64,000 nucleotides of DNA. Origin: Cristatella mucedo (taxonomy: Eukaryota; Bryozoa; Phylactolaemata; Cristatellidae). Shown piece after piece: positions 1-10,875 of this stretch. The first letter of the stretch is position 1. Each line of letters opens with the position of its first letter. The position numbers and the translations under genes are program-made. Under the pieces are notes generated by a model. It saw nothing but the letters and a program-made list of their open reading frames with translations, was not told where the DNA came from and did no database searches. The DNA is taken from assembly GCA_009760855.2 (NCBI GenBank), contig WPIO01000195.1, positions 390,222 to 454,221 of the forward strand, written 5' to 3'.

Positions 1-606
1 GCAGCTAGGATCGTCTGTCGTGAGCATCGAAGTTGCCACATCACACCACTTTTTGCTGACCTGCACTGGCTCCCAGTCAAGCAACGCATCGACTTCAAGG
101 TTTTGTCACTCCCTTTTAGGTCTCTTCATTCTTTGGCTCCAGCATAAATATCAGATCTACTCCCCCATTAGGTTAAGCATCGTACCAACCACTTTTCGGA
201 ATTTTAACTGTTTACCCCAACCTCCAACAAATCTTAAATCCTTTGGAGACCATGCTCCCAAAGCCTGGAACTCACTCCCGACCTGCATCACGACATTTCC
301 TTACTTGACCACATCGAAAAATAAATTAAAAATGCATCTATTTATGACCGAATGTTGTGGGTCCCTGTGATTCATCCTTTACGTGCTTATGCGTGCTGAC
401 ATTGTGCATGCTGCCACTAGCCATGCTTGCATGCTGACCCTGTGCAATTCACCCCTAACCATGTTATTCTTGTTGTTTATTGAGCATACTACAACTAACC
501 ATTCGATCGTGCTTCCTTTGCAGAAATTGTAAAGCACCTAGAAAGAGATTGAGTTCTCTGATGGCATTTTATCAAATGTATTATAATTAATAGTATTATT
601 ATTATT
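1..606 (+). mobile_element. LINE (L2/CR1-like) 3' end, 5'-truncated
   Basis: The first 370 bases translate, with stops and frameshifts, to the C-terminal end of a non-LTR retrotransposon ORF2 (motifs like HWLPVKQRIDF and AWNSLP, with LKSFGD between them). A 3' UTR of about 200 bases follows and ends in an AGAGA/TCTCT stem-loop and (ATT)n at about 588-606. The same sequence recurs more than ten times in the window, on both strands. This copy is 5'-truncated by the window edge or by incomplete reverse transcription, and it is not functional. Clade assignment (L2/CR1-like) rests on motif appearance only. Confidence 0.85.
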
Positions 607-2300
607 AAATGTAAACATATGCCTAATACTCTCCTTAAAAAGTACAAGCAAAAAGGTGCAGCTAGTAAATGCAAGTTTCCAAAATACGTTAGCAGCAAGT
701 TGTCGTTAGAATTACCAAAGCAATTACTAGCATGTTTTGGCAATACAGGTAACCAGTTAAAAGGATAACACGACCTACTACGTTTAAGTCAACTTTCTGC
801 TGTCAATTGCTTAAGCTAGACCTACCAAGAACCTCAGTTTATACTGCAGTTTTCTGTCGAGATACCAGTGAATCCACCTAGTGATGCATGCTCAAGCCAT
901 TTTCTGCAGGGGAGCTTACTTCACTGAACATGCCACTGTAGCCAGGATCCCCACGGCTGCTGCCGTTGTCTGCTGTTAGATGTCTGAAAGCATCTGAAAG
1001 CACGTAGCCAGCCCAGCCCTTGGCCTCTAAACATGCTACAGGTTCGGTGGCACATGGTTGGTGTCACCTTCCCTGCCCGGAAAGCTCTGCTGCTTCATTG
1101 CCTGACATCATTGGCAGTTTATACTTGGGTGCTGCCAAGATGAACATAAGCGTGCCAGGGACACACACGCAGGTGTTGCAAATGCGTCTGCTTGAAGGCA
1201 TGCAAGCAGGAGGTCATACATTAAATCAGCCAGAAACTATGGAGGTGCGGTTTTGACCTCCGAGTGACGACGAGCATTAAACATAACCCATTGCTGTTTT
1301 CGGCATTTCATTATTTTGGTAGGTCTCAATTACATGCCAACGCTGACCCTTTTTACATTTGCAGGTTGTCATTTGGTATTTCGAGTTTTGTGGCAGGTGC
1401 CAGGATTAACTGCACACACCGAGAACCCAACTCGGGGCTACAGGGATATCTAAGTCAAACTCATTGCTCAAAGCAACTTCAATAAGATCGAAAAAAGCCT
1501 GAATCAAAATGTCATCACAAGTTTAAGGAACACTCATTAAATTGTATTGCAAAAAGTTTGAGCTCATTGGGCCACATGCCCGGACACAGCAGCTTGCCGC
1601 CGTGGCTGGGGCACAAAACTGCATCCGGTCTGGCTGAGCTGGCTCGGACACCGAGGAGTTGCCAAAATGGGTACCATACTAGCAGACGCAAAAAGCAGGA
1701 TAGCAATACTATGTAGCCTGCACAAAGCTTGTGGAAATGCAACAACACGACTACTGCTTAAATAAATACCAAATAAAACCAAAACAAAACCAAATTAAAC
1801 CGTAAGAGGACGGCCATACTAGCACTGTTGAAGGTAGGCCGGACTCCCTCGGCGCAATCGCGCATTCGATCCTAGCATTAGTGCCCCTGCATCGGAAGCA
1901 GAAGGGAGGCAGAGGCGGGAGGCAGTGACGGGTGGGACAGGAGGGGAAGGCCAGGCAGGCAGGGAGGGCAGTGAACGAGCCGCCCGTGCTATTTGGTTTT
2001 AGACTTGGGTGCAGGCGAGTGGCCACGCTTCTCCTGACTCTTTGGCGCACTGATGGCTGGCTTGAGCGTGTACTTGGGCAGCGGTCCTGTAATGAGAAAG
2101 AGCGGCATTTACTGGTCGAAGCCTATGCAGCCGAGCAAGAGTGACTAGACAAGCGGGCAATGCGCTTGCTGTCACCTCACCACACCTCCTCACTCCCGCC
2201 TGCACCAGACACGGCTGAAGCTTGGCACGACGATGTCCCGGCAAATGCGTAAATGAGCAGCCAACGAATGCAGGCAGATCGCAAAGGTCATGTGAATCCC

Positions 2301-2454
2301 TTGGTCTTAGCCCAAGGGTAAGGTGCTTGCACTTCACCCCAGAGGTCGTGGGTTCGAGTCCTGCAGTGGGCGATATCCTGTATTCACTACTGCCAGTGGT
2401 GGCGATAGCCATAGGGATTTTCCGCGGCTATATAAATGAGGCTGTTGAATCAGT
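2301..2454 (+). mobile_element. tRNA-derived SINE, family A (degenerate)
   Basis: It has a pol III B-box-like motif (GGTCGTGGGTTCGAGTCC) followed by the family A body: GTGGGCGAT, a small stem-loop, GTGGTGGCGATAGCC, and an end reading GCTGTTGAATCAG. The same order is found in the clearer copies at 7659, 23275, 29680, 49431, 60619 and 63774. The A-box part is diverged. Confidence 0.7.
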
Positions 2455-4865
2455 TTCGACGCAAAATCTCCCTGCAACACCCACCGCTGCAAATCCACAG
2501 TTCGACCATAGCGCTCAGCAGCACACTCAGGTCAGAATTCACCCGTAGAGACTCGACTCGCTCGACTGCCAGCCAGCACACGTGCATACACACCGAACCA
2601 ACTAATTCTCAGCAACACTTGAACATTTTCTCAATAAATTATAACACCTCTTTCTACTAGCACATTTTCACCAAGAGCTAGCTCTCTTCGATCCCATCCT
2701 GCAACAGCAGGGCACAAACGAGGCAAGGTCGGTTGCGGGAAAGCATCGTGCACCACGATAAATTTCACAAATCCAATGCGCATTCTCTGCCTGCCGGGTA
2801 GAAATGCGAACATCGGGGATAAGTGTGATCAACCAAAGTCAGACTCCAGAGCGATAAAGCGATCGCCAATCACCGGTGACCACCCGAGCAGTGTGCACCA
2901 GGAGCCATTTCGCCTCACCAGTTGGTCCCACATTCCGTACCCCCCAATTGAATAAGCAGTCTGCAAGCACATTCATCGGCACTGCTACCACTACCGGAGG
3001 GTGATTCAAGACATTCATCGACCACTACCAGATGATCCTGGTGAGCCTGCTTAGGCATCGCAGGCAGGAGCCACGGTTTTCTGCAATGCCCCACGAGGCT
3101 GTCGGTTCGGCTGGAGTTGGTTCGTAGTTACAAATGTTTCCTCACTGGAAGCTTGGCGTTTTCTGTGTTCGGAACGTGGGGTTGTGGTTTTTGAATGGGG
3201 GTTTTGAGTTTAACGGAGGTTTATACCATGTGTGCCCACTTGCAGGTGTGATTAACTTGCAGCAGACCTTTGATGAAAAAAATGGAGTAAGGTGCAGAGC
3301 TGCCCACAAAAGACAGAAACAGATGTGGTGCAGCTGCAGCTAATGCAAATGTACAAATGTGTCATAGACGCCTACTGACATTGTCTTAGCTCATCTAACG
3401 GTAAAGAGGGATTTCCATGTATAAGCAATGTGTGCACTCATGTCAGACAGATGTGACAATGGGCAGTGATTTGTACAGCATCAGCATGAGTTTGCCACTG
3501 CCACTAGGGCACCACACTGAATCTACTGATGCAAAGGACAAAATGCCGATACGAGTCTTCGATGCTGAGTTGCAAATGCACATGCACTCGCCAACAAGGG
3601 ACAAGCCACTCCTTCCCGACGAGCTGAGAGCCAAACCTACATTATTCAGATGCGATCGAATCCTAGCATCGGTTGAGTCGGCATGACTCACATGACATCA
3701 CCCCCATGAGCATGATGTGAATCAAAGCGCAAGAACGACACGATACATGCCCTTCAATCATTCGAGCAAAACCAATTTCCATAGGATGGGGGACATTCGA
3801 GGGCCATCGAGATCCGGCTATCGTGCCTCAGCCGCATTCACTTGTGTTCACGATCATTCATTCTTCATTGCCTTCACAAGTGCAAGCAGAGAGCCGGGCT
3901 GTGACTGCCACTCCAGTAGTCTGGACTAGATGAGGATGCGTAGACAACTGAATAGCAGCAACATAATCTCTAAGCCACGAGTGCGCAAATGAATCGCTGC
4001 ATCGCCAGGTGATCTCTGTGACGGGTCACCAGCTTGGCGTGCATTTTTGAAGCTGCATCTGAGCAGAGTGGGTGAGCATCAGAGCATAAGCTTGCACGAC
4101 CCAACGAAGCCAAACTTAGTTTTAGAACACAGACCGTCCATGAAGGATCGACCTTACAGTGGCGATTCTTGTCAGTCATGCAAACGGACATGCTTCTAGC
4201 CATGTGGCTTTTGTAGCACAGATGGCCTGGAAACAATTTGAAGAAATACAGTGAGTGAGCTTATGCAGATAAAGAAGATGAGGCAAAAGGTTGTCACCCG
4301 GCGACCCTTGCTGCCTACTCGGTGTAAGCAGCACTGACAGACCAACTGGAAAGAGTGAGAGGTTAAACTTTAAACTTCAAACATACGACATGGATTCTTT
4401 TTTTAATGTACATGCACAGGGTCTTCTGGACCACAATGCAAAGTAAAATAGGACGTAGCCGGACGGAGTATGGGGTATCTGTGCATCGGGCCATCTGACT
4501 GTCGAGATAAAACGATATCGTCGAGAAAACAAACATCGAGAAGAACTTCATGCCTACTCATTCACACTTAACTGTGTATCCACTTCACAAATCCATCTTA
4601 CAATTTTTTGCTTTTGAGGTTTGATAACCATGACAAAGCCATGCCAGAGGTAGACCTTGCCTAGAAATAGCAGACCCTAGGTTTCAACCGGATGTGTGTA
4701 CTAGAATGTCCATGGATAAAATGTCCAAGGTCGAAACTGTGTGTAACCGATGAAGGCATACCAAATGGAGCAGCAGTGGTCACCGATAGCTCTGTACCAA
4801 ATGAACTAATAGAATCTTTTGCAACACAGTCATATGTCTCCTCTGGCCAAAAGTGATTTTACAAT

Positions 4866-4949
4866 CTTCCGAGACCCAGTGCAGAATACATTCTTTCAAA
4901 CGAACGATGCTTCGTTTGAAGGAATACATTCTGCACTTGGTCTCGGAAG
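4866..4949. repeat. Near-perfect hairpin (39-bp arms, 6-base loop)
   Basis: Arms 4866-4904 and 4911-4949 are reverse complements with four mismatches, separated by CGATGC. The 84-base size resembles a microRNA precursor, but the loop is short and no expression evidence exists. It lies in the 3' flank of the C8orf74-like gene. The mismatches suggest an older event than the perfect hairpins elsewhere in the window. Confidence 0.85.
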
Positions 4950-5155
4950 CTCGAACAACAGCTGACTTATTCTCTTATTTACAGCATTCGCTTAAAGTAT
5001 GAGTAAGCAATTGCCAACAAACACCACTGCAAGTCGCACCAATAGCATTCGAGCTTGCAAGCTCTTAGGATAGCAATAGAGCCCAACGCCTCCGGGACAG
5101 CTTCAACCCTTACCTGGTGCCTCTTACCGCACAAAAGAAGGGGCAAATCACGTAC

Positions 5156-8100
5156 CGAGCTCCTTTGGTCGAGGCAGGCTGGCCTTTGCAAGCTTGATAT
5201 TCATCTCATCAGAATAATCAGCTATTTCGTCCACTAGGCTCCGGGACAGGCTGCTTCCGATATTTTGTACAACCTCGTGTACTATTTTCAGTATGGCCTG
5301 CAATGACGCACCGAAAAAAACAAGGCCATAGAGTAGGCGCTCCAGCAGGAATTGCACAGTCAGATCTGCAAAAGCGAAAATGCTTAGTAAAGTTGCAACG
5401 AGACAGCAAGCACGGGAATTAGTCGAGCTACACTCATTGAACACAGCATTGGTCCTGCTGACAGCTGTCGATCAAGCAGTTCAGTTGACTACATCATCGC
5501 ATAAGGATGCAATTTGGGTAAACGGCGAGTTTGATCAAATGAGGGTCATGCTGAGTGGCTGGCAGGGTGGAATAGCTATACTTCTACATGATTGCATGTA
5601 ATAAAGTTCAAGGACGTTTGATGGCACGTGGAGCACAACTTATCCAACCAAAATCTGAAATAAACTCCACTGGTTCACAAGCTGGTGAGCTTAAATTTGA
5701 AAATTCATGCTGATCCTTAAAGTATTGGCCGAATTATGGAATTTATGAGGCACAGAGATAAACAGCAAATGAAGCTGTTTAAAAGTCATATGCATGTACC
5801 TTAACAAGCTGCAAACATGTACCTCACTGTAACAAGGTTCAGCAAGTTTGGACATAAGCCGTATACGACGCAGAAATTTGTAAATTTGTTATTTCTATGT
5901 ATGTTTTTGCGGTTTACTCGTGGGTTAGATATGGTTTGCTATTCGCTGCGTTAATACTTTCCTTTTATGCGGAAATTGTCAAAAATTCGGGTCTCATTTA
6001 TTACATGCTTGTTTTTTAAGGCACCCCAAGCAATTACTCGATAGTTGTGCCAATCCTTTCACTATTTCCTTGACATTTACCCTTAGCAGAAGCAGCCTTA
6101 AGAGAGCATACCACATGGTATGGAACTCGGCTAATCCCACGTGTGGGATTAGCCGAGTTCCCTAGAGTTTTGCATCACCTTCATGCATCTTATTGCACAG
6201 GTAAGAAGATCTGAAGGTAGTGAATTACAAGTCTAGAGGGTTATCATAAACGCATGACCAGCCTACTGTATCCTTATCTAACCAGGTCCGAATTTGTTCA
6301 ATATTACACAGCTGCAAGTAGAAGCACTTGCATGTGCAACTTCCTGACGTATTCAACTATTGAAGCGACATTTTAGAGCAGGGCGCCCACATTCCATGCA
6401 GGGGCTGCAGGAGATGTGAGAATCCACACGGAACTCGGATGCTCGTGGAGGTAACCGAAGGCTTTCGGGGGATGCAAGGACTACCGGTGACGTGCCACGG
6501 TTCGAGATGATTGTCGTCACTTAATGAAACCAGAACAGTGGAGCCGAAAAGGCAGCTCGGGACAACCGAGGCCAATGCTTTATGCACTGACTTTATGAGC
6601 AAGCGTTAATACCCCTACCCACAAACAATCTTGCCACACCACACCCCCAACAAACAAAGCTGTGGTCTCACTGGGCTAGCCTGCTGCGGTTAACGGTGAG
6701 GTGAGCAGCAGCAGCAGCAGCAGCCAGCAGCAAAGGTCTTGCCTCGCTCTGTGACAGCAGTGACGCCGAGCCGACATCCACCACGGTGCTGGCGAGGGCC
6801 ACTCTCGCGCAATTCACGTCGCGCTGCTGCTGGTGGGCTTCAAGCCGCGTGTCCAGCTCACGCTCGCCCGCCTCCAGCTCCGCCATCTTGCGCGCGTAGG
6901 CATATACGGTGGGCAGCACGCCCAGACGCAGGGGAGCAGGAGCAGACGGAGCCTCCACGAGGGCGTGAGCGGTGAATGTAAGTGTGGTCCGCTCTCTGCT
7001 AAACACGTACTTGTACAGCCTAAAGTGCCGCATGACGGTGCCAAACACGTAGTCGGCCAGCATGGCCAGCTGCCTCTCGTCGACGTGCACATACAGCCTC
7101 AGGGCGGCATCTTTGAATGCCACTGCTGCCTCGTCAATGCTGTGTCCTGCAAACGGTCAATGCTGTGTCCTGCAAACGATGCTAGCTTGCAAAGGAGCCT
7201 GTGTGAAGGACCGTTGCCGAGCGTGAGTGTGACGCCGCAGTCCAGATAAGAAAACTCGTGCGAATTGTGCTTCTCTTTGCCCCGCAGGTTCTTTGTTCGA
7301 AATGGCAGAACATTGCGCAGCTGCTCTGCCGCATTACGGTGGCTCCTGCCAAGGGGCATGGCACATTCGGTGAGAATTACGACACGGTCCCGGGTCAAGC
7401 CAGACTGTTAGTTCGAAGGCACGCCCGGGAAGCCTGGTTAATACACTTATCGTTCCAAATCAGGGCTTCTTCTAGGTTAGACGTTATTGGTAAGTGATGC
7501 AGGATAACGGTTTCACAGAGGTGTTTTCAGATGGGTCCTTTCAGGTTACAATATTTGACTTAGAATAACAGGAATTTGAGATCAATATTTCACTTAGAAT
7601 AAAATGAAACTTGAGATGAATGGGCTAGACAGAGTGAGGGTTGACGGCATGGATCGGTGAGCCGTGATGGCACACGAGGTAAGGTGGTTGCTTTCACGAC
7701 CCCGCTCCCAAGGTCGTGGAATCGAATCCTGCGGTGTTCGATCTTTTATCGCCACTGCAAGTGGTGGTGATAGCCGTAAAGGCTCCTCTGTCGCTATACG
7801 AAAAGAGGCTGTTTAATCAGCTAGGATGGTGCAATCATTTACGATGACTTCTTTCATTTTCAAACTGCACGAAAGCACCAGCGGCATCGGCGATTCTGAA
7901 CGTGCAGTTTGCAAAGTCAAACCTGTGGCCTTGCTTACATAGCTTATGTCGCTGCAACACTAGATGAAATGCTTTTTAGCACTCCCTACTCTCCATCTCC
8001 GTACTCCGATCGTGGACACATATAGGCACGATTCGGACAACCGGAATACGATGTTCGATTCGCCTGAGCCTCAAAGCACTTGATCCGTTGCTGCAAACGA

Positions 8101-10875
8101 GGTGCATGACAAAGACGCTGTACGAATGCCTGACGATATCAGGCTGCGTTTGATGAGCCTCTCTCCAGCCCTGTGACAACAAGTGTCCGACCGATGCCAG
8201 GATTCAGGAAGAGGGCTAAATCCCCCTTCCTCCCTCCCTCCCTGCTCAAAGAGCTCCATCTCTCAAGAGGCATGCATGGCTGGGCTGCCCTAAAAAGAAA
8301 TTACAGCTGCTCACGTTCCACTCGCTGCTAAAAAATGATCCCTTACCATCTCGCTTGGAGGCCTGATCACGAGGCTCTTTTCCCAAGAGGCTACCAGGGA
8401 TTGGGGAGGGGGGTATACGAGGCTTTGCTTCTGTCCTACTTCTGTTTTTCTTGTTCAGTCTTTTGCACATAGCTCAAAAAGACTGCAGAGGTAGTGCAAT
8501 AAAAATAATACACTTGATAAAGCGCCCTCTGAGAACTTAATCTCTTTCTAGGCGCTTTACATTTGCTGCAAAGGGAAGTGCAATTAAATGGTAAGTAAAA
8601 TCATGCTTGAAAAACAAACAAAATGAATAACATGGTTAGGGGTGACATGCACAGGGTCAGCATGCAAATGTGGTTAGTGGCAGCATGCACAGTGTCAGCA
8701 CGCATAAGCACATCAAGGACGAATCACAGGGACCCACTAAATGCTGTCCTAAATAGGCGTGTTTTTAAGTTTTGTTTAAATGTGGTCAGTTCAGGGGATG
8801 TTCTGACGCAAGTCGGGAGGGAGTTCCAGGCTTTGGGAGCATACGAACTAAATGCACGGTCTCCAAAGGATTTAAGGTTTGTACGAGGTATTTGTAGACT
8901 GTTGGATTCCGAAAAGCGGGTGGTACGATGCTTGGCCTGATGGGGTAGTATATCTGACAGATAGGCTGGAGCCATAGAATGAAGGGACCTAAAAGTGAGC
9001 GACAAAACCGTGAAGTCAATCCGTTGCTTGACTGGTAGCCAGTGCAGGTAGGCGAGAAGTGGAGCAATGTGGCAACTGCGATGCTCACGACAGACAAGCC
9101 TAGCTGCAAAGTTTTGCACCAGCTGCAATCGCCTGATCGCACATGCTGGTAGGCCAGTAAGCAATACAGCTGAGCATGGTTCTACTTGTTGACCAAGATG
9201 GAGGCAAGACAGAACAAACAACCAATCGTAGGTGCCGTCAAGGGCCTTTACCGTTGCTTTGGAAGACATGGCCGGGTGACTTGACCAAGGATATCTATCA
9301 TCTATGCGTTCCACAAGAGTTCCTCTGTGTGGACTAATGTGAGCTCTTCAAAAAGGAATGAGTTTGCGAGGCCTCGGCGATATAGATGGTGGAATGCCAA
9401 GTCCAACCTCCTTAACGAAAGCAATGCTCCCACGACCACTCTAGGAGTGAAGCTCTATAGGCGGCTAGGAAGAGGAAGCACGAGGGAGGGCAAACTGACC
9501 GTGCCAACTTCCTACCAGAAGGAAGACTCAAGCAGAGCAGAAGCAAGACGGACTGCAAAAACATGGTTTTGAGACAGGTTCAAGAGGCGAGTCACCGAAA
9601 ATTTGTAGTGCAGGGGTCAAGCACGTTTAGGGTCAGGTTCGGTAAATAAAATTACTGAATATAGAATAACTGCACGGCTGCTCTAGCCTCTTGTCGACTT
9701 AGCAGAGTCAAAGTGTTTCTCCAAAAGCATATCCAGCTTTTTTTTAGACAGTCGGTTTCTAGGTGGAGGGTTATGATATTCTTAAAGGAGCTCATATTAG
9801 AGTCGCTAAATAGTTAATTTTTTATGACTTAACAGTGGACTGCCAAGAGGCGTGCATTGGGTATGCGGCCTTAGGCTCTCCAAGCAGGGTACGCATTTCT
9901 GTCCATTGCGTCGAAAGAGCTATCCCTCGACAGGGCTTCAGCATGACCCAGAGCCACAAGCACTCGCCGGTTTTCAAGAGTAAAGCTAATACCGGTAGCT
10001 AAAGCGAATGGTGAAAATAGCACGACATGTTAAAGTAGCAGGTTTATAGAGGGGCAAGGGACAACTTTCAAGCGGTTTTAGAAGTAAAGGTCTTGGCTTT
10101 ATGTCATGCACCTTAAGGTTACATCTGAGCACCACCGTGCCCTTGGTCAAACGCCTTGCTCAGTGCTCGAGACCTCTCCCGCGGGGAGCAAGGTGCCGCC
10201 AAGCTATTCGCTATCCGTGAATGCAATATAATTCATTTTATATTGCATACACGAATAGCACGGCTTCGCGTCAGCGTATGCAATAATTAGGAGCAGCTAC
10301 TGGCGGCTCTAGCGTTTAGAGAAGCGGTACCGTGAGCAGCAGTGTAAAGCGTGCAGCATCCAAATCCCAACCTCTAGACGCCGGCTGCACCTACACCGAG
10401 CAGCTACTTAGCGACCGCTCGCTCTGCGCGGCCTGCTTAGCACCGCGTGCTCCGCTCCGCACGGCCTGCCACTGGGTCAAAGGCTGACGGCTCCGCCCAT
10501 CCACGTTTGCTGCTTCTTCATCAGCGCTGGCCTCGTACGGCTGGCCAACGCTGCGCGCACGCACGCGCGGCAGGAAGCGCTGTCGCAGCATGCGATCAGG
10601 ACGCGCCGCCTGGCGCTCGCTCGCTCACTGCGTGCAGCCCCTCCAGCAGTAGCGGCGGCGGCGCGACGGGCGCGTCACATACCGGCGGCGGCGAAGCGGA
10701 CGAGCTGACGCACGTGGTCCACTGCCGCGCCTACCGCTGTCCACGAGAAGCCTCTGCTGACGCAGAAGGCGAAAGCGTCGTACACGCAGTCAATGAGAAT
10801 TTCATTTCGTATATCGTCGGCAGGGGCCGCGGCGGCGACCCCGAGATGAACGCCCAGTAGCTTTTTCCCTTCATC
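5156..10875 (-). CDS. C8orf74: C8orf74-like protein (uncharacterised family), partial gene model
   Basis: I resolve three minus-strand exons. Exon A is 10875-10683 (193 bases): acceptor ...AAACAG, donor GTATGT, protein including NEILIDCVYDAFAFCVSRGF and SWTAVGAAVDHV. Exon B runs from 7146 down to no lower than 6668: it starts after TTTGCAG and includes GHSIDEAAVAF and LADYVFGTVMRHFRLYKYVF. Exon C is 5365-5156 (210 bases): acceptor CTTTTGCAG, donor GTACGT, ending near LAKASLPRPKELG. Phases of A and B agree, since the split codon GGA gives ...AAAGHSID. The order resembles human C8orf74: an acidic N-terminal segment, a hydrophobic GFPW-like helix, an RHYKLYQYV-like motif, then a lysine-rich proline tail. 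This is from memory of that protein, with no database search. Function is unknown; human expression is testis-biased. The first coding exon (perhaps a short ATG exon near 11092), exon B's donor and the last exon are unresolved. Exon B alone would end at an in-frame TGA at 6668. Confidence 0.6.
5366..6667. other. Probable intron between exons B and C of the C8orf74-like gene
   Basis: No further exon could be assigned with confidence. A minus-strand open frame at 6602-6357 exists but has no recognisable family and no clear splice sites. The stretch also holds the paired palindromes at 6109-6161. Confidence 0.35.
6122..6161. repeat. Perfect inverted repeat (19-bp arms, 2-base spacer)
   Basis: Arms 6122-6140 and 6143-6161 are exact reverse complements separated by GT. 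A second short palindrome (ATACCACATGGTAT, 6109-6122) abuts it. The function is unknown; fold-back duplication is the simplest explanation. Confidence 0.9.
7135..7180 (-). repeat. 23-bp tandem duplication containing a splice acceptor
   Basis: On the minus strand a 23-base unit, CGTTTGCAG followed by GACACAGCATTGAC, occurs twice in tandem. Each copy contains a TTTGCAG acceptor, so exon B of the C8orf74-like gene could start at 7146 or at 7169. Only 7146 keeps the frame with exon A, because using 7169 adds 23 bases. Confidence 0.85.
7659..7824 (+). mobile_element. tRNA-derived SINE, family A
   Basis: It starts at AGCCGTGATGGCAC with an A-box-like region, has a B box GTGGAATCGAATCC, then the CCACT-GCA-AGTGG stem-loop, GATAGCCGTAAAGGCTC, CGCTATACGAAAAG, and the end GTTTAATCAGCTAG. 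It lies in the long intron of the C8orf74-like gene, opposite to that gene. Confidence 0.9.
8497..9312 (-). mobile_element. LINE (L2/CR1-like) 3' part, 5'-truncated
   Basis: The minus strand encodes a fairly well preserved ORF2 C-terminus (about 9314-8724; motifs LQLVQNFAARLVCR, LHWLPVKQRIDFTVLSLTF, YAPKAWNSLPTC) that stops at SGSL. The 3' UTR then runs to the terminal stem-loop and an A/T-rich tail near 8500. It is the best preserved copy in the window and a good reference for the family. Confidence 0.92.
10210..10259. repeat. Inverted repeat (21-bp arms, 8-base loop)
   Basis: Arms 10210-10230 and 10239-10259 are complementary with two mismatches, around ATTCATTT. It lies in the long intron of the C8orf74-like gene. 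Confidence 0.8.

Larger units (their letters stand above)
607..5155. other. Unassigned DNA, probable 3' flank of the C8orf74-like gene
   Basis: Apart from the SINE copy at 2301-2454 and the hairpin at 4866-4949, I see no gene here. Open frames up to about 137 codons occur, but they are not flanked by convincing splice sites and resemble no family I know. The last exon or exons of the minus-strand C8orf74-like gene should lie here, because its exon at 5156-5365 ends in a good donor with an open frame. I could not identify that exon. Confidence 0.4.
7147..10682. other. Intron between exons A and B of the C8orf74-like gene
   Basis: This 3.5-kb intron holds a family A SINE (7659-7824), a LINE fragment (8497-9312) and an imperfect hairpin (10210-10259). 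The rest, including 9313-10209 and the GC-rich 10300-10680, shows no gene I can support. Confidence 0.5.

Noticed and set aside
3417-3691. Overlapping open frames of 82-89 codons on both strands
   Set aside because: No recognisable motif, no repeats of it elsewhere in the window, and no splice evidence.
7099-7398. Minus-strand frame of 99 codons with protein-like sequence (NLRGKEKHNSHEFSYLDCG)
   Set aside because: It is in a different frame from exon B, and its continuation into exon B works only if the 23-bp duplication is removed. The exon A-exon B join at 7146 is in phase and matches the C8orf74-like order, so this stretch is better explained as intron.
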